Shown here piece after piece: positions 1 to 5,239 of a DNA stretch of 5,239 nucleotides. Positions within the stretch are counted from its first letter, which is position 1, and each line of letters begins with the position of its first letter. Made by a program: the position numbers and the translations under genes. Origin of the DNA: Bradyrhizobiaceae bacterium (lineage in GTDB: Bacteria > Pseudomonadota > Alphaproteobacteria > Rhizobiales > Hyphomicrobiaceae). The stretch spans positions 1-5,239 of the forward strand of contig CANJPN010000470.1 in the NCBI GenBank assembly GCA_947475855.1, read 5' to 3'. The notes below the pieces were generated by a model. The model was not told where the DNA came from. It did not search any database and was given only the letters and a program-made list of their open reading frames with translations.

Positions 1-57
1 AACCTCGCTGAGGTCGCCCAACCGCTCGACAAGTGCCCGGAAATCCTGCGCTTTCAT
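1..57 (-). CDS. Transposase N-terminus, IS1595 family-like (partial)
   Basis: Only the first 19 codons are in the window, reading MKAQDFRALVERLGDLSEV on the minus strand, and the frame runs open through the left edge. This N-terminus resembles the helical start of IS1595-type transposases (those with a zinc-ribbon domain before the DDE-like ISXO2 catalytic domain), which usually begin with an 'MK..DFR.LV..L..L' pattern. None of the zinc-ribbon cysteines or catalytic residues lie within the window, so the assignment rests on a short match. The start at 57 is preferred because AGGA lies 8 bases upstream (around 66-69); an in-frame ATG at 66 would add three residues but has no properly spaced ribosome-binding site. 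It would encode the enzyme that moves the element. Confidence 0.45.
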   Translation of the reverse strand, partial: MKAQDFRALVERLGDLSEV

Positions 58-122
58 CGTGTCCATCCTGCCGCCAAATCACTGGTCAGCAAGGTCGCAC
101 AACATTCTGGCGGAACAGAGCC
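1..122 (-). mobile_element. Terminal part of an insertion sequence, probably IS1595-like
   Basis: This is the 5' end of a probable insertion sequence that continues beyond the left edge of the window. On the minus strand it would begin with GGCTCTGTTCCGCC (reverse complement of 109-122), followed by about 65 bases of leader and then the start of a transposase-like reading frame at 57. The next gene's signal-peptide code begins abruptly just to the right of 122, which supports a junction there. The other end of the element is outside the window, so the inverted repeat cannot be confirmed. The bases 123-130 (ATTCGCGT) would be one copy of the target duplication if the element makes 8-bp duplications, as IS1595 elements do. 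The family name is from memory of the N-terminal protein sequence and is moderately uncertain; the exact boundary is inferred. Confidence 0.45.
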
Positions 123-129
123 ATTCGCG

Positions 130-687
130 TTGATCTTCATGATCGCTCTGGTCTCGCCTGCTGCCGCGCAGACCATTACTCTCGGCAACCTTCGCCTGGA
201 TTTCAGCGACGAAGCGATGCGCCCGAGAAGTGACCGCCATAAGCAATTCGTTGCGTCCTATCTCGCAGCCGTTGGCAGCGGAAAACCGGACGCCATCCAG
301 GCCCTGGTTCATCCTGCCTCTCTCGCCTGCAGCACCAGCCCGACCGCACGCGAGTATCTCCACGAGATCCACACGCGCGATGCCAACCGCAGCATCCCGC
401 TGGATGCCCGCGTCATCATCGTCCCGATGACCGGCGATCTGCCGATGGCCCCTGTTCTAGCTGAAATGACAAAGCTCCCCGTTTCCGCCACCGAGATCTT
501 CGCCCTCGACTACAAGTCAGAAGAACGCGACTCGAATGGCGTTCTGACGCGACACGTCGGCGGCACCGTGATGCGCCAACTCGCACCAGACGGCGACCGC
601 CTCGCGATCGTCGAATACTGCCTCACAGAAAAGGGCGAGACCGCGTGGCGCCAAAAGCGCGATCAGAAGCGCGACAAAAAGGGCTGA
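130..687 (+). CDS. Hypothetical exported protein, probably 5'-truncated by an insertion
   Basis: I do not recognise this family. From the TTG at 130 the product has 185 residues and starts with a hydrophobic run (IFMIALVSPAAA) ending in a classic signal-peptidase I site, AAA|Q, at residues 11-14, so the mature part of about 172 residues should be periplasmic. The start is poor: there is no ribosome-binding site, and no basic n-region precedes the hydrophobic core. The same frame stays open leftwards through the presumed insertion-sequence end but has no ATG, GTG or TTG between position 1 and 130. The natural start was therefore probably removed by the insertion; ATG at 139 is another weak option. 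The mature protein is a mix of charged and hydrophobic segments with two cysteines (in LACSTS and EYCLTE), which could form a disulfide, and it ends in a very basic tail (QKRDQKRDKKG). An NTF2-like fold is conceivable but only a guess. It converges on fbpC, with 27 bases between the stop codons. Confidence 0.6.
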   Translation: MIFMIALVSPAAAQTITLGNLRLDFSDEAMRPRSDRHKQFVASYLAAVGSGKPDAIQALVHPASLACSTSPTAREYLHEIHTRDANRSIPLDARVIIVPMTGDLPMAPVLAEMTKLPVSATEIFALDYKSEERDSNGVLTRHVGGTVMRQLAPDGDRLAIVEYCLTEKGETAWRQKRDQKRDKKG

Positions 688-714
688 TAGAACGCCATCG
701 CTCTCGCGCGGCAT

Positions 715-1800
715 TCACCCAGAGCCGCCCGCCGGGAAGACGAGAACCCGCGCGCGCTCGACCTCGATGACGACCCGCTCGCCCGCCTCGAACGCCGGTG
801 CCCCCGCCGGCAGGCTTGCTTCGAGCGGCTGCTCTATCCCCTCCAAGTCGACCATCACCTGCCGCCGCTCACCGAGAAAACGGCTGCTGCGCACGACGCC
901 CACATCCCGGTCTTCCACGCTCACGCCATCGGCTCCGGCGAGCCCGATCGACTGCGGACGTATGGCGACGACACAATCCCCGTTGGCAATTCCCGGTGCT
1001 GCAAACCGCCCGAGACGGCACTCCGCAAACCCCTCCCGCGCAACGCCGCCAAGCTCGTTCAGATCACTGAAGAAGCGCGCAGCGAACAATGTCCGGGGAT
1101 GATTGTACAGGATTTCCGGTGACGCGCTCTCGACGATCCGTCCCGCGCTCATCAGCACGATACGATCAGCAATTCCCATCGCTTCGACCGGATCGTGCGT
1201 GACGACGACTGCCGTGGTCTGCTTCTCGCGCAGCAGGCCCACGGTCTCCTCCCGTATCGATGTGCGCATGCGCTGATCGAGGTTCGAGAACGGCTCATCC
1301 ATCAGCAGAATGCGCGGCCCCGGCGCAAGCGCGCGTGCGAGAGCAACACGTTGCTGCTCACCGCCCGAAAGCATGTGTGGATAATCCTTCGCGTGATGCG
1401 ACAGCCCGACCCGTTCGAGCGCCGCCGTTGCGATGGCGCGCGCCCGCAGCACCGGCAGCGTATTCAACCCGAACATCACGTTGTCGATGATCTTGAGATG
1501 CGGAAAAAGCGCGTAGTCCTGGAACATCAGTCCGACGCCGCGCGATTCCGGCGGCAGAAACCGATCAGGACCGGCGACCTCCCAGCCAGCCAGAACCACT
1601 GTGCCTTCCGTCGGCCGCTCGAGCCCCGCCGCGATCCGCAGCAGCGTCGTCTTTCCGCAACCCGACTGCCCCAGCAGACAGACGATCTCCCCCGTCGCGA
1701 CGGAAAGCGTCACGCCGCGCAGCACTTCCAAACCCGCAAAAATCTTGCGAACGCCGTCGATGACGAGTGCCGCCGGCTTCAGATCTTCCCTCCCGCTCAT
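715..1800 (-). CDS. fbpC: Fe(III) ABC transporter ATP-binding protein
   Basis: This 361-residue protein is the cytoplasmic ATPase that drives ferric-iron import. The nucleotide-binding domain is complete: Walker A GQSGCGKTT at residues 44-52, Q-loop MFQDYALFPH with Q94, signature LSGGEQQR at 144-151, Walker B ILLMDEP at 164-170, D-loop SNLD at 172-175 and H-loop histidine at 202. About 120 residues follow from near 240, matching the C-terminal regulatory (TOBE-like) region of FbpC/PotA-type ATPases; the overall length is normal for FbpC (about 350). The start at 1800 overlaps the fbpB stop as ATGA and has GAGG five bases upstream, so it is preferred to the longer open frame reaching 2103, whose extra 100 residues are antisense-like, low-complexity sequence inside fbpB. 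The place next to an FbpA-type binding protein gives the substrate; by itself the ATPase could equally belong to a polyamine, sulfate or thiamine transporter. Confidence 0.93.
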   Translation of the reverse strand: MSGREDLKPAALVIDGVRKIFAGLEVLRGVTLSVATGEIVCLLGQSGCGKTTLLRIAAGLERPTEGTVVLAGWEVAGPDRFLPPESRGVGLMFQDYALFPHLKIIDNVMFGLNTLPVLRARAIATAALERVGLSHHAKDYPHMLSGGEQQRVALARALAPGPRILLMDEPFSNLDQRMRTSIREETVGLLREKQTTAVVVTHDPVEAMGIADRIVLMSAGRIVESASPEILYNHPRTLFAARFFSDLNELGGVAREGFAECRLGRFAAPGIANGDCVVAIRPQSIGLAGADGVSVEDRDVGVVRSSRFLGERRQVMVDLEGIEQPLEASLPAGAPAFEAGERVVIEVERARVLVFPAGGSG

Positions 1801-3584
1801 GCGCGCGCCTCGTTGGACGCTGCCTCGACGGCTGGCGCAGTGGCCACGAGTTCCGGCACCATCATCGCATCTGCCACCGCATCGCCCGCCGCCCGATCCG
1901 AAACGTGCTCGGCCGCCATCGATGGCCGCCGGCTGAGCCGCGCCAGCATCGTCACGGGCACGAGACCGAACAGAACGATACACAGTGCTGCAATCGAACC
2001 ATCCTCGTACGTACCGCGAGCGGCCTCGCCGTAAAGATGCGTGGCCAGCGTCTCGAAATTGAGCGGCCGCAGTAGCAACGTCGCCGGCAGCTCTTTCATG
2101 CAATCGACGAACACCAGCAGCGCAGCAGCCCCGAGCGCCGGCCGGATGAGCGGCAAGTGAACTCGAAACAGCGTACCGGTCGGCGAGGTGCCGAGCGTGC
2201 GCGCGGCCATGTCGAGCGACGGCGAGATCTTACCGAACCCCGCCTCTATCCCTCCCGCTGAGATCGCGAGAAACCGGACGGAATATGCGTAGATCAGCGC
2301 CAGCCCAGAGCCCGTGATAACGAGCCCCGGCGAAACACCCAGCACCGTCTCCACCAATGCCGAGAATGCATTGTCCAGAGCTGCAAGCGGCGTCAGCAGC
2401 CCGATCGCGAGAACCGTACCCGGCACCGCGTAGCCGATGCTCGCCGCTGGCACGATCGTCTGCCCGAGCGGCCCACGCGCGAGCCGTCCCGCGTACGTCA
2501 CCACAAGCCCGAGCCCTACCGCGCACACCGTCGCAACAGCAGCCAAGCCGACCGTATTTGCAATCTCGCGCAGAATATCCGTCGAAAGCCCGGCAAACCG
2601 AACCCGCTTTACCGCTTCGGCCAACAGATAGGATGCCGGCATCAGGAACCCGAATAGGATCGGGAAACTGGCCATCGCGATCGCCACACCGGCGCGCCAT
2701 CCCTGGAGTTGCTGCGGCGCGGCCCGTCGTGCCCGCTGCGACGCCCCGACATAACGCTGATGCCGACGCGCCCAACGCTCCATGGCGATCAAACCGATGA
2801 CGATGGCGAGCAGCAGGATCGCGATCTGCGCCGCACCCGGCAGGTTCGATCGATTGATCCACGTCACGTAGATCGAAACCGACAGCGTCTGCACGCCGAG
2901 GAACTCGGACGCGCCGATATCGTTCAGCGCCTCCATCAATGCCAGCGAAGTACCGACCGCGATTGCCGGCCGCGCAAGCGGCAGCGCCACCGAGAAAAAT
3001 ACCCGGGTGCGGCTTGCGCCCAGCGTCCGAGACACTTCCATCAGGCTCGCCGCCTGCATCAGAAACATCGCCCGCGTCGACAGGAATACGTACGGATAAA
3101 GCACGAACCCGAACAGCAGGATGCATCCCCCCATTGAACGAACGTCGGGAAACCAAAGGTCGCGCGGCGACGAGAGCCCGAAAAGCGCGCGCAGGCCAGA
3201 TTGAACGGGACCGATGGGATGCAGAATATCGAGATAGGCGAACGCCATGATGTACGTCGGAATTGCCAGCGGCAGGAGCAGCGCCCAGTCGAAGATCCGC
3301 CGTCCGGGAAAATCGTAGGCCGTCAGCAGCCACGCAAGCCCCGTACCGAGCGCCGTCACGAGCACGCCGACGCCGGCCAGCAGCAGCACCGTCTGGCGCA
3401 GTGTATTCGGAAAGACGTAAGCCACGAGGTGCGGCCACAGATCGCCCGAGCCGCGCGCGGCGATCGCAATCAATGACAGGATCGGAGCCGCCACGAGCAA
3501 CGCCACGAAGGCGGCCGCGACGAGCCAACCGCCAGCTGCGCTGTCGTCGAGGTAGCGCTGGCCGATCGAACGGAGCCACGTCAT
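1797..3584 (-). CDS. fbpB: Fe(III) ABC transporter permease, two-domain
   Basis: This inner-membrane permease of 595 residues forms the Fe(III) channel and docks on FbpC. It is a tandem fusion of two BinPD-type transport domains, as in FbpB/HitB/SfuB. About twelve membrane segments can be picked out, for example near residues 18-42, 64-90, 98-118, 152-172, 252-270, 300-325, 343-366, 376-402 and 530-548. Each half has an EAA-type coupling loop before a membrane segment: EVSRTLGAS...LPLARP at about 183-206 and DMAARTLGTS...LPLIRP at about 458-482. After the last membrane segment comes an unusual alanine-rich tail of roughly 45 residues (551-595), predicted to be cytoplasmic. The ATG at 3584 is the first start in frame after fbpA; its ribosome-binding site is ambiguous (AGG at a spacing of 9, GGAGGAG at a spacing of 16). 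The stop overlaps the fbpC start by four bases, which suggests translational coupling. Confidence 0.92.
   Translation of the reverse strand: MTWLRSIGQRYLDDSAAGGWLVAAAFVALLVAAPILSLIAIAARGSGDLWPHLVAYVFPNTLRQTVLLLAGVGVLVTALGTGLAWLLTAYDFPGRRIFDWALLLPLAIPTYIMAFAYLDILHPIGPVQSGLRALFGLSSPRDLWFPDVRSMGGCILLFGFVLYPYVFLSTRAMFLMQAASLMEVSRTLGASRTRVFFSVALPLARPAIAVGTSLALMEALNDIGASEFLGVQTLSVSIYVTWINRSNLPGAAQIAILLLAIVIGLIAMERWARRHQRYVGASQRARRAAPQQLQGWRAGVAIAMASFPILFGFLMPASYLLAEAVKRVRFAGLSTDILREIANTVGLAAVATVCAVGLGLVVTYAGRLARGPLGQTIVPAASIGYAVPGTVLAIGLLTPLAALDNAFSALVETVLGVSPGLVITGSGLALIYAYSVRFLAISAGGIEAGFGKISPSLDMAARTLGTSPTGTLFRVHLPLIRPALGAAALLVFVDCMKELPATLLLRPLNFETLATHLYGEAARGTYEDGSIAALCIVLFGLVPVTMLARLSRRPSMAAEHVSDRAAGDAVADAMMVPELVATAPAVEAASNEARA
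1806..1809 (-). promoter_or_regulatory. Ribosome-binding site of fbpC
   Basis: GAGG on the minus strand lies five bases before the ATG at 1800, inside the last codons of fbpB. It supports the start at 1800 over the longer open frame and fits coupled translation across the ATGA overlap. Confidence 0.6.
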
Positions 3585-3600
3585 TGTCGCGAGCCTGATT

Positions 3601-3607
3601 CTCCTCC
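3601..3607 (-). promoter_or_regulatory. Possible ribosome-binding sequence of fbpB, wide spacing
   Basis: GGAGGAG on the minus strand is the strongest Shine-Dalgarno match near fbpB, but it lies 16 bases before the ATG at 3584, beyond the usual 5-10. No ATG, GTG or TTG occurs in frame between them. A weaker AGG at 3594-3596 has a normal spacing of 9 and may be the sequence really used. Most of GGAGGAG also pairs in a possible hairpin (3603-3640). Confidence 0.35.
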
Positions 3608-3640
3608 GAGCCTCTCCCTTATCCTTTAGGGCTCCCGAGG
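3603..3640 (-). repeat. Imperfect hairpin overlapping the fbpB ribosome-binding sequence
   Basis: CCTC (3603-3606) and GAGCC (3608-3612) pair with GAGG (3637-3640) and GGCTC (3630-3634). This gives nine base pairs with a 1x2 internal loop and a 17-base apical loop. In the minus-strand transcript the 3' arm contains most of the GGAGG element upstream of fbpB, so the fold could hide it. No U-run follows, so it is not a standard terminator. The function is inferred. Confidence 0.4.
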
Positions 3641-3683
3641 TTCATCGCACAAGGTATCCCGCGGCGCGCCTGCGGCCGATCGC

Positions 3684-3697
3684 CGTTATTGGTAACG
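3684..3697 (-). repeat. Small hairpin in the fbpA-fbpB spacer
   Basis: CGTTA (3684-3688), loop TTGG, TAACG (3693-3697) form a perfect five-base-pair stem with a four-base loop. It is short enough to arise by chance but sits among several other inverted repeats. Confidence 0.35.
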
Positions 3698-3732
3698 AAG
3701 CGCCCGGAACAAGACGCTAAAACTCCCCGCCA

Positions 3733-3802
3733 GGCCAAGCTGACGGCGTCTTTCGGCAGGTCACCTTTCGCGCCGCCAGGCGGAATGAGGGAAAGCTTGG
3801 CC
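3733..3802 (-). repeat. Nine-base perfect inverted repeat with nested stem
   Basis: GGCCAAGCT (3733-3741) is the exact reverse complement of AGCTTGGCC (3794-3802), and the match extends to 10 of 11 bases when the flanks are included. The 52-base interval contains a smaller stem, CCGC/GCGG with loop CAG (3773-3783). The arrangement could be a branched RNA structure in the transcript or the arms of a small intergenic repeat. No copy elsewhere is visible in this window. Confidence 0.5.
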
Positions 3803-3839
3803 AGACCCAGTTGACGAGGCAACGAATACGTCCCGGCGC

Positions 3840-3854
3840 TTGTGCGCCGCACAA
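3840..3854 (-). repeat. Second hairpin downstream of fbpA
   Basis: TTGTGC (3840-3845), loop GCC, GCACAA (3849-3854) give a perfect six-base-pair stem. It lies eight bases beyond the first post-fbpA hairpin in the direction of transcription. There is no T-run after it on the minus strand, so mRNA stabilisation or processing is more likely than intrinsic termination. Confidence 0.45.
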
Positions 3855-3862
3855 CAATGCTG

Positions 3863-3882
3863 TCGACCTGCCTTAAGGTCGA
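3863..3882 (-). repeat. Hairpin just downstream of fbpA
   Basis: TCGACCT (3863-3869), loop GCCTTA, AGGTCGA (3876-3882) form a perfect seven-base-pair stem starting 13 bases after the fbpA stop codon. Hairpins in this position commonly protect the binding-protein mRNA from 3' exonucleases and keep it more abundant than the permease and ATPase mRNA. No T-run follows, so a terminator call is not supported. Confidence 0.5.
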
Positions 3883-3895
3883 AAGCGTCGTTGCA

Positions 3896-4945
3896 TCAGT
3901 TGTCGAACCCGACCTTGTCAGCAAGTAAGCTTGCCTTGCGGCGATTGCGGGCAATATCGAGCAACGGGGTTGAATCCGGCTCGAGCTTACCAAGCTCCGC
4001 AATGATGCCATCGACCTTTGCATTGGCCTTCACCGGATACTCGAAGTCGATGCTTGCATAGGCAGCCTGAGCCTCGTCCGTCACCAGATACTCGAGCAGC
4101 GCCACTGCGCTGGCTTTGTTGGGCGCGTTCTTCGCAATTGCAGCACCGGAAGCGTTGACGTGCGTACCGCCGCCCTTGAAGCGCGGCATGATCGTGTTGA
4201 TCGCATCGCCCCACTTCTTCTGCTCCGGCCCGCCTTTGCCGCTGCGCATAAGGCCCACGTAATAGGAGTTGCCGACGCCGATGTCGCAAATGCCGGCAAG
4301 AATGTCGCGCGCCACCTCGCGATCGCCGCCAGATGCCTTGCGCGCCAGATTACCCTTCACTCCCGTGAGCCAGGTTTCCGTCACCGCCTCGCCGCTGCGT
4401 GCGATCATGTTTGCGGCAAGCGCGGTGTTATAGGGATGCTGCCCTGAACGGATGCAGATCTTGCCCTTCCATTTCGCGTCCGCGAGGTCCTCGTAGGTCA
4501 TCGTTTCGAGCTTTACCCGCTCCTTCGATGCGTAGACGATCCGCGCCCGCATCGACAAAGCGAACCAGTGCCCGGCCGGATCGCGAAGTTGCTCGGGGAT
4601 AGCTGCCTTCATCACGGCCGAGTCCAGCGATTGCGTCACGCCCTTGTCGACCAGTTCAACCAGATTGCCGAAATCGACTGTCATGAGAACGTCGGCCGGC
4701 GACCGCGCGCCCTCTGCCGCCACGCGTTCTGCAAGGCCATCTTTCACGAACACCGCGTTCACCTTGATCTTGGTCTTCGCCGTGAAGGTTTCGAGCAGCG
4801 GCTTGATCAAACCGGGCTCTCGCGTCGTGTAAAGGTTCACCTCCTGGGCAATCGCCGCCGTGCTTGCGACCCCTCCGGAGATCATCATCGCACCTACGAA
4901 CGCCGCGAGACCTGCGCTCCGCCGAACCGTCAATTCGTTTGTCAT
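3896..4945 (-). CDS. fbpA: Periplasmic Fe(III)-binding protein of ABC transporter
   Basis: This 349-residue protein captures ferric iron in the periplasm and delivers it to FbpB. The signal peptide is clear: basic start (MTNELTVRR), hydrophobic core at about residues 11-31 and cleavage near AIAQ|E at 34-35. The mature protein begins EVNLYTTREPGLIKPLL, typical of FbpA/FutA/IdiA-type ferric-binding proteins. The adjacent tyrosines Y228-Y229 in GNSYYVGLM match the conserved Fe(III)-ligating pair; Y39 and Y172 (HPYNTAL) are other candidates. There is no histidine corresponding to the H9 ligand of Haemophilus FbpA (that place has TTREP), so iron is probably held by tyrosines with an added anion, as in other sub-classes. 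The start at 4945 is preferred because AGGGGA lies six bases upstream and the product then has a normal signal peptide; the frame extends to 5005 but that would put 20 arginine-rich residues in front. It is the first gene of the operon. Confidence 0.94.
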   Translation of the reverse strand: MTNELTVRRSAGLAAFVGAMMISGGVASTAAIAQEVNLYTTREPGLIKPLLETFTAKTKIKVNAVFVKDGLAERVAAEGARSPADVLMTVDFGNLVELVDKGVTQSLDSAVMKAAIPEQLRDPAGHWFALSMRARIVYASKERVKLETMTYEDLADAKWKGKICIRSGQHPYNTALAANMIARSGEAVTETWLTGVKGNLARKASGGDREVARDILAGICDIGVGNSYYVGLMRSGKGGPEQKKWGDAINTIMPRFKGGGTHVNASGAAIAKNAPNKASAVALLEYLVTDEAQAAYASIDFEYPVKANAKVDGIIAELGKLEPDSTPLLDIARNRRKASLLADKVGFDN

Positions 4946-4951
4946 TGGCCA

Positions 4952-4957
4952 TCCCCT
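4952..4957 (-). promoter_or_regulatory. Ribosome-binding site of fbpA
   Basis: AGGGGA on the minus strand lies six bases before the ATG at 4945. It decides in favour of this start over the in-frame ATG at 5005. Confidence 0.7.
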
Positions 4958-4991
4958 GCGAAATCGCGCGGCACCGCTGCACGGACGTGCT

Positions 4992-5021
4992 CGAATAGTG
5001 CGCAAAATTCTAAAAAGTCAA
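4992..5021 (-). promoter_or_regulatory. Possible fbpA promoter
   Basis: On the minus strand TTGACT (5021-5016) is a good -35 match. At 17-18 bases spacing it is followed by CTATTC or TATTCG (4998-4992), which is only a weak -10. Transcription would begin about 40 bases before the fbpA start codon. The -35 lies in an AT-rich stretch that stands out from the GC-rich surroundings and is just downstream of the ICE-like palindrome. The spacing fits, but the -10 is poor. Confidence 0.35.
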
Positions 5022-5035
5022 CGCAAAATCAATGC

Positions 5036-5052
5036 TTTAGAATTGATCTAAT
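5036..5052. promoter_or_regulatory. Candidate Irr-binding iron control element (ICE box)
   Basis: The sequence TTTAGAA-TTG-ATCTAAT matches 12 of 14 fixed positions of the Irr-type palindrome as I remember it (TTTAGAA-N3-TTCTAAA). It also contains the exact dyad TTAGA-N5-TCTAA. It lies about 95 bases upstream of fbpA and 14 bases upstream of the candidate -35, a position that suits activation under low iron rather than simple blocking. Irr is the heme/iron-status regulator of Hyphomicrobiales. A second dyad (GAATT-N5-AATTC, 5040-5054) overlaps it, so another regulator could also bind here. Confidence 0.5.
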
Positions 5053-5239
5053 TCAATGACGGGCTCCCTGACTTAGCGCGTCTGCCACGATGCCAGCCAA
5101 CCGCGCAATAGCTGGCCGACCGAATTCTCATCGCTCTTCCTGCACTACACTTTTGCGACAACACAACTAGCTCTGCGGAAACCGATGGTATACGGAGTGT
5201 CCTGTGCAAGTGCGCCGCTGGCAGAGGTGACCAACGCCA
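5053..5239. other. Upstream non-coding region, no supported gene
   Basis: No convincing gene is visible in the right end of the window. A plus-strand frame opens at ATG 5185 and runs to the edge (18 codons), but it has no good ribosome-binding site. The last bases (AGAGGTGA at 5223-5230, then CCAACGCCA) could be the ribosome-binding site and first base of the start codon of a divergent gene lying just outside. A six-base inverted repeat (GCCAGC 5092-5097, GCTGGC 5111-5116) has no T-run. Confidence 0.4.

Larger units (their letters stand above)
3585..3895. other. fbpA-fbpB spacer, no supported gene, rich in inverted repeats
   Basis: These 311 bases separate the fbpA stop from the fbpB start. 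Open frames run through the spacer but show no recognisable protein, and the longest is the out-of-frame continuation of antisense-like sequence from within fbpA. It holds at least five inverted repeats: 3603-3640, 3684-3697, 3733-3802, 3840-3854 and 3863-3882. No clear promoter and no hairpin followed by a T-run were seen on the minus strand, so transcripts may read through from fbpA into fbpBC, perhaps with processing or partial termination. Confidence 0.6.

Noticed and set aside
688..714. Bidirectional terminator between the convergent stops
   Set aside because: The 27-base gap has no stem with a T-run.
1195..2034. Plus-strand open frame of 279 codons
   Set aside because: It is antisense to fbpC and the end of fbpB, with Arg/Pro/Ala-rich composition and no motif; a frame shadow.
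1801..2103. N-terminal extension of the ATPase frame to an ATG at 2103
   Set aside because: It lies entirely inside fbpB, is Arg/Gly/Ala-rich like an out-of-frame reading of GC-rich DNA, and the ATG at 1800 gives a normal FbpC with ribosome-binding site and ATGA overlap.
2230..3579. Long minus-strand open frame of 449 codons
   Set aside because: It overlaps fbpB in another frame, is extremely Arg-rich and has no recognisable domain. High GC content explains its length.
3863..3882. Rho-independent terminator after fbpA
   Set aside because: The stem is good but no T-run follows on the minus strand, and fbpBC probably depend on read-through.
3619..4023. Minus-strand open frame of 134 codons filling much of the fbpA-fbpB spacer
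   Set aside because: It begins inside fbpA in a different frame, has no recognisable domain, and the spacer part is full of inverted repeats. A real small protein cannot be wholly excluded.
4979..4990. GCACG-GA-CGTGC palindrome in the fbpA leader as an operator or hairpin
   Set aside because: Very short, high in GC and likely by chance in this base composition; no known regulator motif recognised.
4568..5059. Plus-strand open frame of 163 codons antisense to fbpA
   Set aside because: Composition is typical of a reverse-frame shadow and the sense strand encodes a well-supported FbpA.
1..5239. CRISPR array, tRNA or rRNA genes
   Set aside because: No regularly spaced direct repeats and no tRNA or rRNA signature stretches were seen on either strand.

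Overview
The window looks like chromosomal DNA from a GC-rich alphaproteobacterium, probably of the order Hyphomicrobiales (Rhizobiales). Three things suggest this: strongly GC-biased third codon positions, an Fe(III) transporter of alphaproteobacterial type, and an AT-rich palindrome upstream of it that resembles the Irr-binding ICE motif of rhizobia. The genus cannot be named from the sequence.

Layout from left to right. Positions 1-122 look like the end of an insertion sequence. The first 19 codons of a probable IS1595-type transposase leave the window on the minus strand, and the presumed element tip (AACAGAGCC) ends at 122. Immediately next to it, on the plus strand, is a gene of about 185 codons (130-687) for an unrecognised exported protein. 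Its signal peptide has a hydrophobic core and an AAA-Q cleavage site but no start with a basic n-region, so the element probably cut off its 5' end.

The rest of the coding sequence is a minus-strand ferric-iron ABC transporter in the order fbpA (3896-4945, periplasmic Fe(III)-binding protein), fbpB (1797-3584, fused two-domain permease) and fbpC (715-1800, ATPase). fbpB and fbpC overlap by ATGA and are probably translationally coupled. fbpA is separated from fbpB by 311 bases that contain no convincing gene but at least five inverted repeats, one of which overlaps the best ribosome-binding sequence of fbpB. This suggests that fbpA is made in excess over fbpBC, as is usual for binding-protein-dependent transporters.

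Upstream of fbpA is a leader with a good ribosome-binding site, a possible -35 box (TTGACT) and the ICE-like palindrome at 5036-5052. The likely story is iron-responsive transcription of fbpABC, with FbpA capturing Fe(III) in the periplasm, FbpB moving it across the inner membrane and FbpC hydrolysing ATP. The right end (5053-5239) contains no gene that can be supported. I found no wholly new system; the observations most worth checking are the insertion junction, the palindrome-rich fbpA-fbpB spacer and the iron-operator candidate.
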